A stretch of DNA of 9,791 bases. Origin: Bacteroidota bacterium (GTDB lineage: Bacteria; Bacteroidota; Bacteroidia; Flavobacteriales; Weeksellaceae). The notes beneath the pieces are model-generated. The model saw only the letters and a list, made by a program, of their open reading frames with translations, ran no database searches and had not been told where the DNA came from. Position numbers and translations under genes: made by a program. Shown here piece after piece: positions 1 through 8,160 of the stretch. How positions within the stretch are numbered: the stretch's first letter is position 1; each line of letters opens with the position of its first letter. The DNA lies in NCBI GenBank assembly GCA_018266965.1, contig JAFDZJ010000347.1, positions 1 to 9,791 on the forward strand. Reading direction: 5' to 3'.

Positions 1-390
1 ACCCAAATGATCTTTAATGAAATAATCATAAACAAAGGGTGTTTCAGTATTCCCAACCATCGGCCTTACCCTGCCTTCCTCATGAGAGAAGAACTGTAAC
101 TTTTTACTGTACGACAAATCTGATAAATCCTGATTACTGTAAGATTTGCTTTCGTAAACAAACACTCCGGAATAATCTGTAGTGGTTACTACATTGGTTG
201 TGTATGAACTTCCGTTATGGCTGATGGTTATATCCTTTTCTTCTGTTATTTTCTGAAGTTTGTTGCCCATGGCATCATAAATATACTTAATCTCGCCTTT
301 TTGGCTGTTAGCATCTTTCTGAACATTTATTTTATAAGGAAGGTTAAGATGATTATAGAGAATGCCATTCCCTGTTGAGGAAAAATATCT
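1..390 (-). CDS. RHS-repeat protein, C-terminal part in a shifted frame (continues past the window start)
   Basis: This is the downstream continuation of the DUF6443/RHS gene, in a different frame from its N-terminal part. The frame is open from a stop at 391-393 to the window edge and reads through NGILYNHLNLPYKI, a YIYDAMGNKLQKIT YD-type repeat, VTTTDYSGVFVYES, LQFFSHEEGRVRP and FVYDYFIKDHLG. These are the successive blocks of the Bacteroidota RHS-associated core, in the expected order and spacing. The window ends exactly in the DHLG part of the core signature, usually followed by N-x-R. The remaining core and the variable C-terminal domain, which in RHS proteins is often a toxin or other effector, therefore lie outside. 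There is no credible start of its own here. It belongs to the gene starting at 2915 and is separated from it by an apparent one-base loss at 381-385. Family assignment is firm; whether the intact product is made is not known. Confidence 0.85.
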
Positions 391-2915
391 TTATTCAGGT
401 CTTTGGTAAGATTGCCGTTGATGTCATATTCATAATCTATGGTAGTGGTTGTTTTAACTGGCTCAGATTGCTGGTACAGAACTGAAGACCGGAAGTCGCC
501 AAGTTTTGTGTGTGCGTCATTTGAATTATCTATAACATTCAGAAGTTTATTGCTGTTTGGCATATAGTTATATGACAGGTCATCTATAAGGCTGCTGCTA
601 GTTAGTTTCAGCCCCCACTGTTTCATTCCTTTTATATTGCCATTTTCATCATAAGCTGTGCTATGATTGATGCCGTTACCCATTATAGTGGTAAAATCAA
701 CACCTGCACTCTTATTCCACCCACCATCTGAATACTGGTTAAAATCGGCAAACATTAGCCGGTTAACATTATCATAACCGAAACCATAAGAACGTTGCTC
801 CCCATCACCCTTTGATCTCCACTTGGTTCCACTTATATTACCGTTATATTGGTTAAGTGTAAAACCCCAGTCGTAGCTTAAATCCATACCGAACCAATTA
901 TTATTGTCGCTTCCTTTGACGTAACCGGAATTAATTCCTTTCAGCCACCCTCTTATATTGTAGTCATAATTAAGAGTTTCAAGGGGGTCATCATCCGAAG
1001 GATTTTTTCCAAGTTTCTTTTTCGCTAGCTGACCGAGTTCATTATATTCATTTTCCAGTATAAGTTTATTTTCACCACCATTTATCCTTTTTGAAACTTT
1101 AATTAATGCTCCGGTATGGTCATATTCCATGCTTGTTGCAATACCTGTTTCTTCATTTGGGTTAGCCGTAGTATGTAACAGATAAGAGCATAAGAGTTTC
1201 CCTGAAAAATCATACATATTCGTAATCTCATCCCGCCCACCTATATTGTTTTTTGAATTAGTTTGTAGAACTCTTCCATATTTGTCGTAATAAATATAGC
1301 TTTCGAGCCACCCGCCCTGAGAAAGGTTTTCCGGATCAGATAAAATCCTTATTTTATTTCCTGTTACCATTCCTATTACTTTCTGCTCACTTTGTTGAGG
1401 CAGAGTCACGGGATGAAGATTATTCCCTGCATCCAATTTAGTATTATTTGCAGGATTAAATAAATTTTGTGATGGATAGTTATCATAATAAGTAATTGTT
1501 AAAGGTATAAAAGTTGAATTTGGAGGAAAAGGATCCTCTGAAATATCAATACTTTCAGAAGTGCCGGTTATAATTTCAGCAATTAATGAAGTGGAATTGT
1601 CGGTGGTAAACCCAGGATCAAAAGTAATTATTTCGGCAGCCTGAATATGTATTAACCCACTTTGTAATGTTGAAATTGATACTGTGGCGGAAATAGAAGT
1701 TCCTTCAGAATTATAGGAAGTGCTGCCTCGTGGGGTATTTATGTATGTTTGCAAATCTTCAAATGATCCGCTATAGTTCGTCATGCCTGTTATCACAACT
1801 CGATTGAGATTGTCATATAAGTTTGACAACCATTGATTACGTAACCTCATATTTCCATCTTGAGTAAAAACAAGCCTATCTCTTGAATCGTATGCCATGT
1901 ACACCCAATCAGCTCCGGGAACTTTTTTGGCTTTGAGCCTGCTTCTGCTGTCATATTTATATTGGAAGCAGAGTTCATTTAAAATTTCGAGATTATTTGA
2001 ATTAACTTCCCAGATCCGAGGAGCTTCGTAAAGCATTTTAACCGCCTTTGGAGAAAGGACAAAGCATAATCTTCCCAGGTCATCATAAATGTAATAGGTG
2101 CAAAGCCACTTATCATATCCGCTGTAATCAGCAGGTGTATTGTCTTCTGCCTGAACCTTTTTAAGAATTACCAAACCATCTTTGTCTTTATACTCAACAA
2201 CAGCATTTCCAGCTTCATCTATAGTAACATTTTTATATAGCTCCCCTGGTAAATAAGCTGACGGGCTTACAGGAATGTTATTTTCAACATTCCACACACG
2301 CACCGCGTCAGCTTCGGTACTGATAAGGTATTTATATGATATTCCCCGTCCGCTGCCTGCCCATGAATTGCCGGGTGCATACGTTTTATTTATACGGTTA
2401 AGAGGGGAAGGTTCGTATTCTGTTTTGCTGTAAAAAACCTGTTCGTAGGGATATTTAGATTGGAGAAAGGAACTTTGTTCTGAAAGTGGCGAGGAATAAA
2501 AGTTCCCAGAACTTCCTGAAGCTTGGTAGCTTAAAACTTTATAAATTTCACGGCCGTAATTATCATAAATCTGAGGCAAAACTAAATCTTTAAAATTTTG
2601 AGACCCTTCTTTAACTACTATTTGAATTTGTCTTCCTAAGCCGTCAAAGTAAGATGTTTTTTGATTTACGGAAGTTGCAGATGAATTTGTAAATTCGAAC
2701 TGATTATTAATAGGGGCTAATGCTGTCCATTCACGTACAAAATTTATCAAACCAGGTTCTTTAATTGTTTCTGATGTTAAATCATCAATGGTTGTATATA
2801 TAGGAGGATGGCTTATATCCTCAGGAGTATTACTAACCTGCGCATAAGTTGATTTAACAGCAATAAGCGAATAAAATAAGAAAAAATTAAAAACGTTTCT
2901 CATTTGTTTTCTCAT
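327..2915 (-). CDS. DUF6443 / RHS-repeat secreted protein, N-terminal part, frameshifted
   Basis: Fourth gene of the operon. I start it at 2915 (MRKQMRNVFNFFLFYSLIAV...), which gives a clean Sec signal peptide ending near TYAQ and a 13-bp gap to the preceding stop; Met at 2903 is an alternative. The upstream ATG at 2993 would overlap the preceding gene and bury the signal peptide. From the 2915 Met, residues about 60-200 match DUF6443 (YFDGLGRQIQ, YDNYGREIYK, SPLNRINKTYAPGNSW). YD/RHS repeats follow at about 275-375 (YDDLGRLCFVLSP, YDSRSRLKAKKVPG, YDSRDRLVFTQDG). A beta-rich insert spans about 395-455 (IITFDPGFTTDNSTSLIAEI), and more repeats lie at about 540-845 (YDKYGRVLQT, YNIRGWLKGIN, YEYDINGNLTKD). 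Such repeats build the beta-strand shell of RHS/Tc cocoons. The frame ends in a spurious tail (FSIIILTFLIK) after a one-base loss near 381-385, and the true sequence resumes in another frame down to the window edge. Confidence 0.9.
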   Translation of the reverse strand: MRKQMRNVFNFFLFYSLIAVKSTYAQVSNTPEDISHPPIYTTIDDLTSETIKEPGLINFVREWTALAPINNQFEFTNSSATSVNQKTSYFDGLGRQIQIVVKEGSQNFKDLVLPQIYDNYGREIYKVLSYQASGSSGNFYSSPLSEQSSFLQSKYPYEQVFYSKTEYEPSPLNRINKTYAPGNSWAGSGRGISYKYLISTEADAVRVWNVENNIPVSPSAYLPGELYKNVTIDEAGNAVVEYKDKDGLVILKKVQAEDNTPADYSGYDKWLCTYYIYDDLGRLCFVLSPKAVKMLYEAPRIWEVNSNNLEILNELCFQYKYDSRSRLKAKKVPGADWVYMAYDSRDRLVFTQDGNMRLRNQWLSNLYDNLNRVVITGMTNYSGSFEDLQTYINTPRGSTSYNSEGTSISATVSISTLQSGLIHIQAAEIITFDPGFTTDNSTSLIAEIITGTSESIDISEDPFPPNSTFIPLTITYYDNYPSQNLFNPANNTKLDAGNNLHPVTLPQQSEQKVIGMVTGNKIRILSDPENLSQGGWLESYIYYDKYGRVLQTNSKNNIGGRDEITNMYDFSGKLLCSYLLHTTANPNEETGIATSMEYDHTGALIKVSKRINGGENKLILENEYNELGQLAKKKLGKNPSDDDPLETLNYDYNIRGWLKGINSGYVKGSDNNNWFGMDLSYDWGFTLNQYNGNISGTKWRSKGDGEQRSYGFGYDNVNRLMFADFNQYSDGGWNKSAGVDFTTIMGNGINHSTAYDENGNIKGMKQWGLKLTSSSLIDDLSYNYMPNSNKLLNVIDNSNDAHTKLGDFRSSVLYQQSEPVKTTTTIDYEYDINGNLTKDLNKDIFPQQGMAFSIIILTFLIK
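381..385 (-). other. Frameshift site in a T5 run of the RHS gene
   Basis: The coding strand reads GAT ATT TTT CCT here, and this frame reaches a stop at 327-329. Adding one T gives D-I-F-S-S-T-G-N-G-I-L-Y-N-H-L-N-L-P, which rejoins the RHS core. The two frames overlap only between 327 and 390, and the homopolymer is the most economical place for the missing base. It may be a true inactivating mutation, a variable tract or a sequencing/assembly error; the sequence alone cannot tell these apart. Confidence 0.75.
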
Positions 2916-2928
2916 TAAAGGAAAATTA

Positions 2929-5900
2929 TTAATCAATATAAACCGAACAATCCTCTTCTGAAATCTCATTATAGTTTCCACTTTGGGAACCATCCGCCCA
3001 TTTATAGTGGTATGTACACAGCCAATTTCCAGAGGAATTTAAAACGGAATTTGTATAAATTTTGATGCCTTTTACGCAATTTGATTCTATGCATTTATAT
3101 CCTTCAGCAGTGCAATTTGTGGGAGAACAATCAGAATTATATGAATATTCATATTGCTTCAAAATATTCAAATCGTTATCCATGATATTCTTAAGTCTAA
3201 AAAATTCGTCATAATTATAATATATAGTTTTTCCATTTAAATCTGTTTGAGTTTTTATTCCTGCTATAGGTAAATAAGTATAGCTGTAGATTTGTACATT
3301 ATTATCAGAAGCAAAACCATTTCTGATTTCAGTAGCAAGGGTTTCTAAATCTGCATCAGTATTCAGCATTGGAATTTGTGATGGGGAGAATGAACTTACC
3401 TTATCTAAAACCTCTTGAATTGATTTTCCTACTATTTTAACTGAGGGATACTGAAAATTGTATGAATAAATAATTGAAGTAATTAATTCATCTCTTCCTT
3501 TGAATTCAATTACATTGCCTTGTGCATCTCTTTTAGTAATAGTACCGGTTATTATATCGTGTTGCTGCTTTACACTTGAAGCGTCATGTAGAGGATTTAT
3601 AAGAGGAGATTCAGTTGCAAGTGTACTAAAAAATTTTTCTTTTGAAAAATTACCTATAATTTCAAAATCTATTCCTGTTCCTTTAATTTCTTCCTCAGAC
3701 CCTGAAACAGTTTTCTGTATAAAAGATCTAATTGATACAGGCTTGCCAGAGACTTTATTTGAAACAAGTTTTAATGCTGGAGCAGATGTAAAATCGGCAG
3801 CATAATAATACTTGTTAATCGTTTTGTAACCTTTACTATTTTTGGCAACAGTTTTTCTTAATAAAGAGGTATTGTTATAGTAAAAGAATTCTTCTGTTCC
3901 TATACTTTCATTTAAAAATTCGTCAATTAATTTTGTTGTTGTTTTTTTTAATAATGTCCTTCCTGAATATGGATAATATGTATGAGCTACATACCTATAA
4001 AATGGAACAGTATTTTCAAGTTGAACACAGTTATCTGTTCGAATACATGCAATCTTAACAGACCTGTTTAAATTTTTTTCAGCCTCGAAACTATAAGTGT
4101 AATAATCATAATTAACCTGACTTAAAAGCTTATCATTTTTATCAAATATCTTTTCCTCCATTTTATTTCCGCTATTCCAGTCTATTACCTGAATCGGTGT
4201 ATATGGAAAATACTGATTGTAGTTTTTAAAATTTATTTCAGAAAATTTAGTTTCTGTCTTTCCTAACTTATTGCCCATTTCATCAACATTATAAAATGTG
4301 ACCTTCTTGTAATTTACATTCGCTCCTCCGTTAAAACCCAATGTTTGAGTAGAGGAACTTGTTCTTGTTTTATATTTTTGATATCCCAATAATATCGGGA
4401 TTGTGCCATTGTCGCAATCGCAACAGTTCCAAATGCCGATTGCATTAATTGTATATTGATAATTAGGAATAACTGGTAATTGCCCTGAACTTATATTATT
4501 GTCATTAAGGTAATCATATACTGTCCTTAATTCTTTACCTGATGTAGGGTCGAAATGTTTAATTTCCTTTATACGTATGCCTCCTGCCAAAGAAGATGTA
4601 TTTATAATATTATATTTTGCGGTAGCATTAAATTCGTAATAGAATGGGCTTCCACACGTGGTTGGGAAATTATTTAAACTATAATGAATAAAATATTCTT
4701 CGTTCAATGGTAAATTAAAATAAATTTTAACTCTTCCATCCCCTTCTATTATTGGAGCAAATTCACAAACTTTCACTATTGAATTATCCGCATTAGTTAC
4801 AATAAAGCTAATAGAAGCATTTCCTAAATCTCCAATACATGTATAAGGAGGAGTGGGAGGTGGTTGGACGTATATACTCCCGTCATTATTTACTCTTTTA
4901 AATTCAATCAAAAACATTACTCCTTCCAAATTTCTTTCATTCATTTTGATTCGATGCTTAAAACTGGGCCTTAATCTTGTTGAATTTGAGGAAACATAGC
5001 CAATATTTGAATTATAATAAATAGGTCCTTCCACCGTATTGGATTCATAGTCGAATTGAGTATAGCCTCCCGTTGGTAAATACAACTTCCTTAAAATTCC
5101 AGCCTGAGAATTATCAGCATCAGGCCTCCTGTCACTGCCCATTGAAAAAATATTCAGTTGTGATTGTTCTGGCTCAAAGGATTGGAGACCTTCTTGTTGG
5201 GGGTTGTCAATTATTTCCGGAAAAATTTGAGGAATTAATGTATATGGGTATCTATTGTTTCCATAATAGTATCCCCAAAAATCAATTTCTTTTGAATCTC
5301 TTGGGGGAAGGGGAATATCATTATAATCAAATTTATTTATTAAAATACGTGTTGAAGAATTCCAATCCTTAACTTGATGAATAGCTTTCAGCCTTAGCCT
5401 TTTATAAAGTTCAGGATGAACTATAGGTTCATGCCAACTGGACCACAGATTCGGATTTAGAGGAGATAAATAATAGTCATAGCTAAGAATATATTTTTTA
5501 GAATAATTTAATTGATCAACTATTTCAATTCTATCCAAACTTTTATCCCCAGCAACATCTTGTCTAGGTGTATCGTAATAAAAATTAATTTTAAATTTAT
5601 TTGGCAAAGAAATCTCTTTAATTTGAGGTGTTGTAATTTCGCTTTTACTATAATTAAAAAGTGTAGAAGATATTTTATTTACTGGAATATTTTGAAATAA
5701 CATAATCTGATTACTTTGAAATTCAGAACTCTCAGACCAACCTCCTAAGTAATTTATGTTTCTAGATTCATAGGCAAAGTTTACCTCTTCTTCAGAATTG
5801 TGGTCCTTTATACTCGTTAGGAAAAAACTACTTATAAAAGAAGTATTTTGCTGTGAAAAACGTGGTGATCCCTCAACATTTTCTTCTGTTATGGAGGTAA

Positions 5901-6693
5901 TATTCGAATTCTCAGTAGTATGAAAATCGTATTTTAATCCCGTATTTGTAATAATTGTAAAACCATCTATTTGATTTGGGAAAATAGGATTAAAATTAAT
6001 TTGAATATCAAGATCATTTAAATCAAATTTATTGATTTCTCTATTTTTATCAATTACAAATTTTCCTGAATAACCTTGAAAATTATAATAAAATACATCT
6101 TGTTCTGTATCGTAGAACCCTTTATAATACTGATAAGTTAGGCCATTATTAGTTGGCTGATTATTAAACGGTGCTATTATATTTAAGGGGTTTACATTCA
6201 TAGTAATTATTTCAGTTTCTTGGCTCGCAGGATTTAAATAATAGTCTCCCTGATAAACAGTTGTATTATAATCAGGTATTATTGGCTGATTTATGTAACC
6301 CAAAAAACTTTCATCTGGCAGTCCCCTAACACTTCTAGTAATAACACCTCCAGCATTTAAAGACCAATTAAGGCCAGCATTACTTGGTACATCCTCCACC
6401 TTTATCCCTCCAGCAAAATAAGATAAATTTACTTCTAAGGTAATAGGGCTTTTTTCTCCCCCCCAGCTAAAAATTGGAATACTAATTTGAGGGATTCCGG
6501 TATTTAAAGAAACTGGCACTTCTGCATATTTCGCTAAAGCTGCTGCATTGGGAGAAGGAGGAAAAATTTTAACAGTTCTATCGAAGTTAAACTCAGGAAC
6601 TTTATTTTGTTGTGAATACAAATTATTAAAAACAAAGAGTAACAAAAAAATAATTAGTTTCAGATGTTTTGAATTTTTAGTTTTGTATTTCAT
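2929..6693 (-). CDS. Large secreted RHS-like protein with SpvB-like N-terminal region and Cys-rich tail
   Basis: Third gene of the operon, 1254 residues. A Sec signal peptide (hydrophobic LIIFLLLFVF) ends near LYSQ at about 28. Residues about 45-130 carry the block found in large Bacteroidota RHS-associated proteins: PSPNAAALAKYAEVPVSLNT, ISIPIF, LSYFAGGIKVEDV, GLNWSLNAGGVITRSV, LPDE. It resembles the start of SpvB/TcB shells, where a similar G(I/L)GWSL motif occurs. The centre is beta-rich and Tyr/Asn-rich, with a Pro run (PPPTPPYTC, about 614) and a WNCCDCDNG cluster (about 752). RHS-like strands reappear late: DAQGNVIEFKGRDELITSIIYSYN, then TDLNGKTIYYNYDEFFRLKNI. From about 1187 there is a 68-residue tail with six cysteines and the pattern WLCTYHYKWADGS. 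It begins 12 bp after the preceding stop and ends 13 bp before the DUF6443/RHS gene. The extracellular/shell role is inferred; no enzymatic motif was recognised. Confidence 0.9.
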   Translation of the reverse strand: MKYKTKNSKHLKLIIFLLLFVFNNLYSQQNKVPEFNFDRTVKIFPPSPNAAALAKYAEVPVSLNTGIPQISIPIFSWGGEKSPITLEVNLSYFAGGIKVEDVPSNAGLNWSLNAGGVITRSVRGLPDESFLGYINQPIIPDYNTTVYQGDYYLNPASQETEIITMNVNPLNIIAPFNNQPTNNGLTYQYYKGFYDTEQDVFYYNFQGYSGKFVIDKNREINKFDLNDLDIQINFNPIFPNQIDGFTIITNTGLKYDFHTTENSNITSITEENVEGSPRFSQQNTSFISSFFLTSIKDHNSEEEVNFAYESRNINYLGGWSESSEFQSNQIMLFQNIPVNKISSTLFNYSKSEITTPQIKEISLPNKFKINFYYDTPRQDVAGDKSLDRIEIVDQLNYSKKYILSYDYYLSPLNPNLWSSWHEPIVHPELYKRLRLKAIHQVKDWNSSTRILINKFDYNDIPLPPRDSKEIDFWGYYYGNNRYPYTLIPQIFPEIIDNPQQEGLQSFEPEQSQLNIFSMGSDRRPDADNSQAGILRKLYLPTGGYTQFDYESNTVEGPIYYNSNIGYVSSNSTRLRPSFKHRIKMNERNLEGVMFLIEFKRVNNDGSIYVQPPPTPPYTCIGDLGNASISFIVTNADNSIVKVCEFAPIIEGDGRVKIYFNLPLNEEYFIHYSLNNFPTTCGSPFYYEFNATAKYNIINTSSLAGGIRIKEIKHFDPTSGKELRTVYDYLNDNNISSGQLPVIPNYQYTINAIGIWNCCDCDNGTIPILLGYQKYKTRTSSSTQTLGFNGGANVNYKKVTFYNVDEMGNKLGKTETKFSEINFKNYNQYFPYTPIQVIDWNSGNKMEEKIFDKNDKLLSQVNYDYYTYSFEAEKNLNRSVKIACIRTDNCVQLENTVPFYRYVAHTYYPYSGRTLLKKTTTKLIDEFLNESIGTEEFFYYNNTSLLRKTVAKNSKGYKTINKYYYAADFTSAPALKLVSNKVSGKPVSIRSFIQKTVSGSEEEIKGTGIDFEIIGNFSKEKFFSTLATESPLINPLHDASSVKQQHDIITGTITKRDAQGNVIEFKGRDELITSIIYSYNFQYPSVKIVGKSIQEVLDKVSSFSPSQIPMLNTDADLETLATEIRNGFASDNNVQIYSYTYLPIAGIKTQTDLNGKTIYYNYDEFFRLKNIMDNDLNILKQYEYSYNSDCSPTNCTAEGYKCIESNCVKGIKIYTNSVLNSSGNWLCTYHYKWADGSQSGNYNEISEEDCSVYID

Positions 6694-6705
6694 TATCGCA
6701 ATTTT

Positions 6706-8157
6706 TTAAAAACAATACCCAACCCTAAATAATACAGGCTTATTTTGAATAGGGTTTTGTTTATACAAACAATCAAATAGAAACTGCATTTTTATATTTT
6801 TAGCAAATTTCATTTTCACAGGAATTTTTTTTGTAATTCCTATTAATCCGGAAGTTGACCATGCATTAAAATCTCTTAAAGTGGCCACATTTTTGAAACC
6901 ATCATTATGAGCAATTTCAAAACCACCGGAAGCATAATATTTATTTTTTATTTTCCAATCTATAAAACTTCTAAATCCAATACCCTCATGTGTCAGTCTG
7001 AATTTCCCAATTGATCCAATACCTAATTTGTAGGATGCTCCCAACCCAATTACACTTTTATCGTTTAATTTATACCCGATTGAAAAAGCAAATTCTGTGG
7101 AAGAAGGCAGATAATTGTTTGTTTTACCAACCTGAACACTAATGCCGTATTCCAGCCGTTGCAAAAATGTTTTTGTTTTTTGCATATTAGGTTTAAAATC
7201 AGGGATTTCTTCACTTCCTCCATTTGTTTGTTTTAGTAGCTTATCTTTTAATGCTTTTAACTCATTTTGAGCAGATTGTATATTTTTATTAATAACTTCT
7301 CTTCCCTGTGCTCCTGCGCTCTCTATTTGCGAATTAATTAAAAAATTTATCTGGGTACGTGTCTGTAATCCTGTAAGGCTTGAAGCATTTGTTGTGCCCT
7401 CATTAGATTTAAACAATGATGCCAGCATACTGTTTTGACGAATGAATTGGTTAAAGGAAGGAATTTTTTTTAATACCTCTTTAGCTGCTTTTTCTGCTTT
7501 TCCGGGTTTTGAAAATATATCCCTGTAATTCATTATTTCTTCTTTATAGTACCATGCATCTTTATTTATTTTTTTTAAATATTTGCTTTTTAGAAGCAAT
7601 TTAGCAGAGGCATCAATAAGTTCTTTCTTTCTGCTTTTTATTAAATCACTCAAGGCGGATGCTTCATCTGCTTTTTTGTTTATTTTACTTATCTTTGAAT
7701 TGATACTTGTTATTTCCTCTTGCGCTATTATTTTGTACTTGTTTTTATTTTCCTCCAGATACTTAAAGCTCGTAGTAAGATTATCTCTGTAGGAATCATA
7801 GACTGATTTTTGTTTAACAACAATATTTTCTCCGGCTTTAACTTTTTCTAACATATAGTTAAAAGAAGTCTTACTCTCGGAAAACAACTTATTGGATAAA
7901 TCCGGATCAGTTTTATCCAATAAATGCTTAATCTTATTCTCCCATTTGCTCAGCCTTGTTAATGTTTTAATGGTTTTATTATTCAATCTTATTGAATATA
8001 TATTCACTTTTTTTTCAACTTCATTAAAATATTTTTTGGAAATCTTATTTATTTCAAAATCTTCTGGAATGTCTGGAAAGACTAAGCTATCTACTTGGCC
8101 AAAAGATTCAGCAAAGCAAGTACTAAGAAAAAATAATATCGCGATAAAATTCTTCAT
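6706..8157 (-). CDS. Coiled-coil protein with C-terminal outer-membrane beta-barrel-like domain
   Basis: Second gene of the operon, 483 residues, starting 3 bp after the adhesin gene's stop. The N-terminus (MKNFIAILFFLSTCFAESFG) is a Sec signal peptide, with cleavage near 16-20. Residues about 35-230 are Lys/Glu-rich, Gly-poor and strongly helical (EEITSINSKISKINKKADEA), as expected for a coiled coil. A second helical stretch lies at about 275-310. A linker (EEIPDFKPNMQKTKTFLQRL) leads to about 150 residues of alternating polar/aromatic beta strands with Gly turns: EFAFSIGYKLNDKSVIGLGA, SYKLGIGSIGKFRL, GIGFRSFIDWKI, YYASGGFEIAH, GLIGITKKIPVK. The last residues, VLFRVGYCF, end in Phe, a common outer-membrane beta-barrel insertion signal. 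Similar uncharacterised proteins accompany RHS genes in Bacteroidota, to my recollection. Anchoring or exporting the RHS proteins is inference. It is not a recognisable TolC, PorP/SprF or SusD protein. Confidence 0.88.
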   Translation of the reverse strand: MKNFIAILFFLSTCFAESFGQVDSLVFPDIPEDFEINKISKKYFNEVEKKVNIYSIRLNNKTIKTLTRLSKWENKIKHLLDKTDPDLSNKLFSESKTSFNYMLEKVKAGENIVVKQKSVYDSYRDNLTTSFKYLEENKNKYKIIAQEEITSINSKISKINKKADEASALSDLIKSRKKELIDASAKLLLKSKYLKKINKDAWYYKEEIMNYRDIFSKPGKAEKAAKEVLKKIPSFNQFIRQNSMLASLFKSNEGTTNASSLTGLQTRTQINFLINSQIESAGAQGREVINKNIQSAQNELKALKDKLLKQTNGGSEEIPDFKPNMQKTKTFLQRLEYGISVQVGKTNNYLPSSTEFAFSIGYKLNDKSVIGLGASYKLGIGSIGKFRLTHEGIGFRSFIDWKIKNKYYASGGFEIAHNDGFKNVATLRDFNAWSTSGLIGITKKIPVKMKFAKNIKMQFLFDCLYKQNPIQNKPVLFRVGYCF

Positions 8158-8160
8158 TGC

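Noticed and set aside
381..389. Programmed ribosomal frameshifting at the T5 run of the RHS gene
   Set aside because: The zero-frame heptamer there is T-ATT-TTT, not a standard slippery X-XXY-YYZ site, and five T is short for transcript slippage; mutation or assembly error is simpler.
2916..2993. Upstream ATG (2993) as start of the DUF6443/RHS gene
   Set aside because: It would overlap the end of the preceding gene by 65 bp and place 26 extra residues before a good signal peptide; the Met at 2915 (or 2903) fits better.
3500..3805. Plus-strand open frame opposite the SpvB-like RHS gene
   Set aside because: It lies wholly inside a well-supported minus-strand gene and has no recognisable domain or leader. 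The same applies to plus-strand frames at 5073-5372 and 5512-5700.
8114..8119. Lipoprotein signal (LSTC) in the coiled-coil/barrel protein
   Set aside because: Thr just before Cys is a poor lipobox residue, and an ordinary signal peptidase I site follows; the beta-barrel-like C-terminus already explains membrane location.
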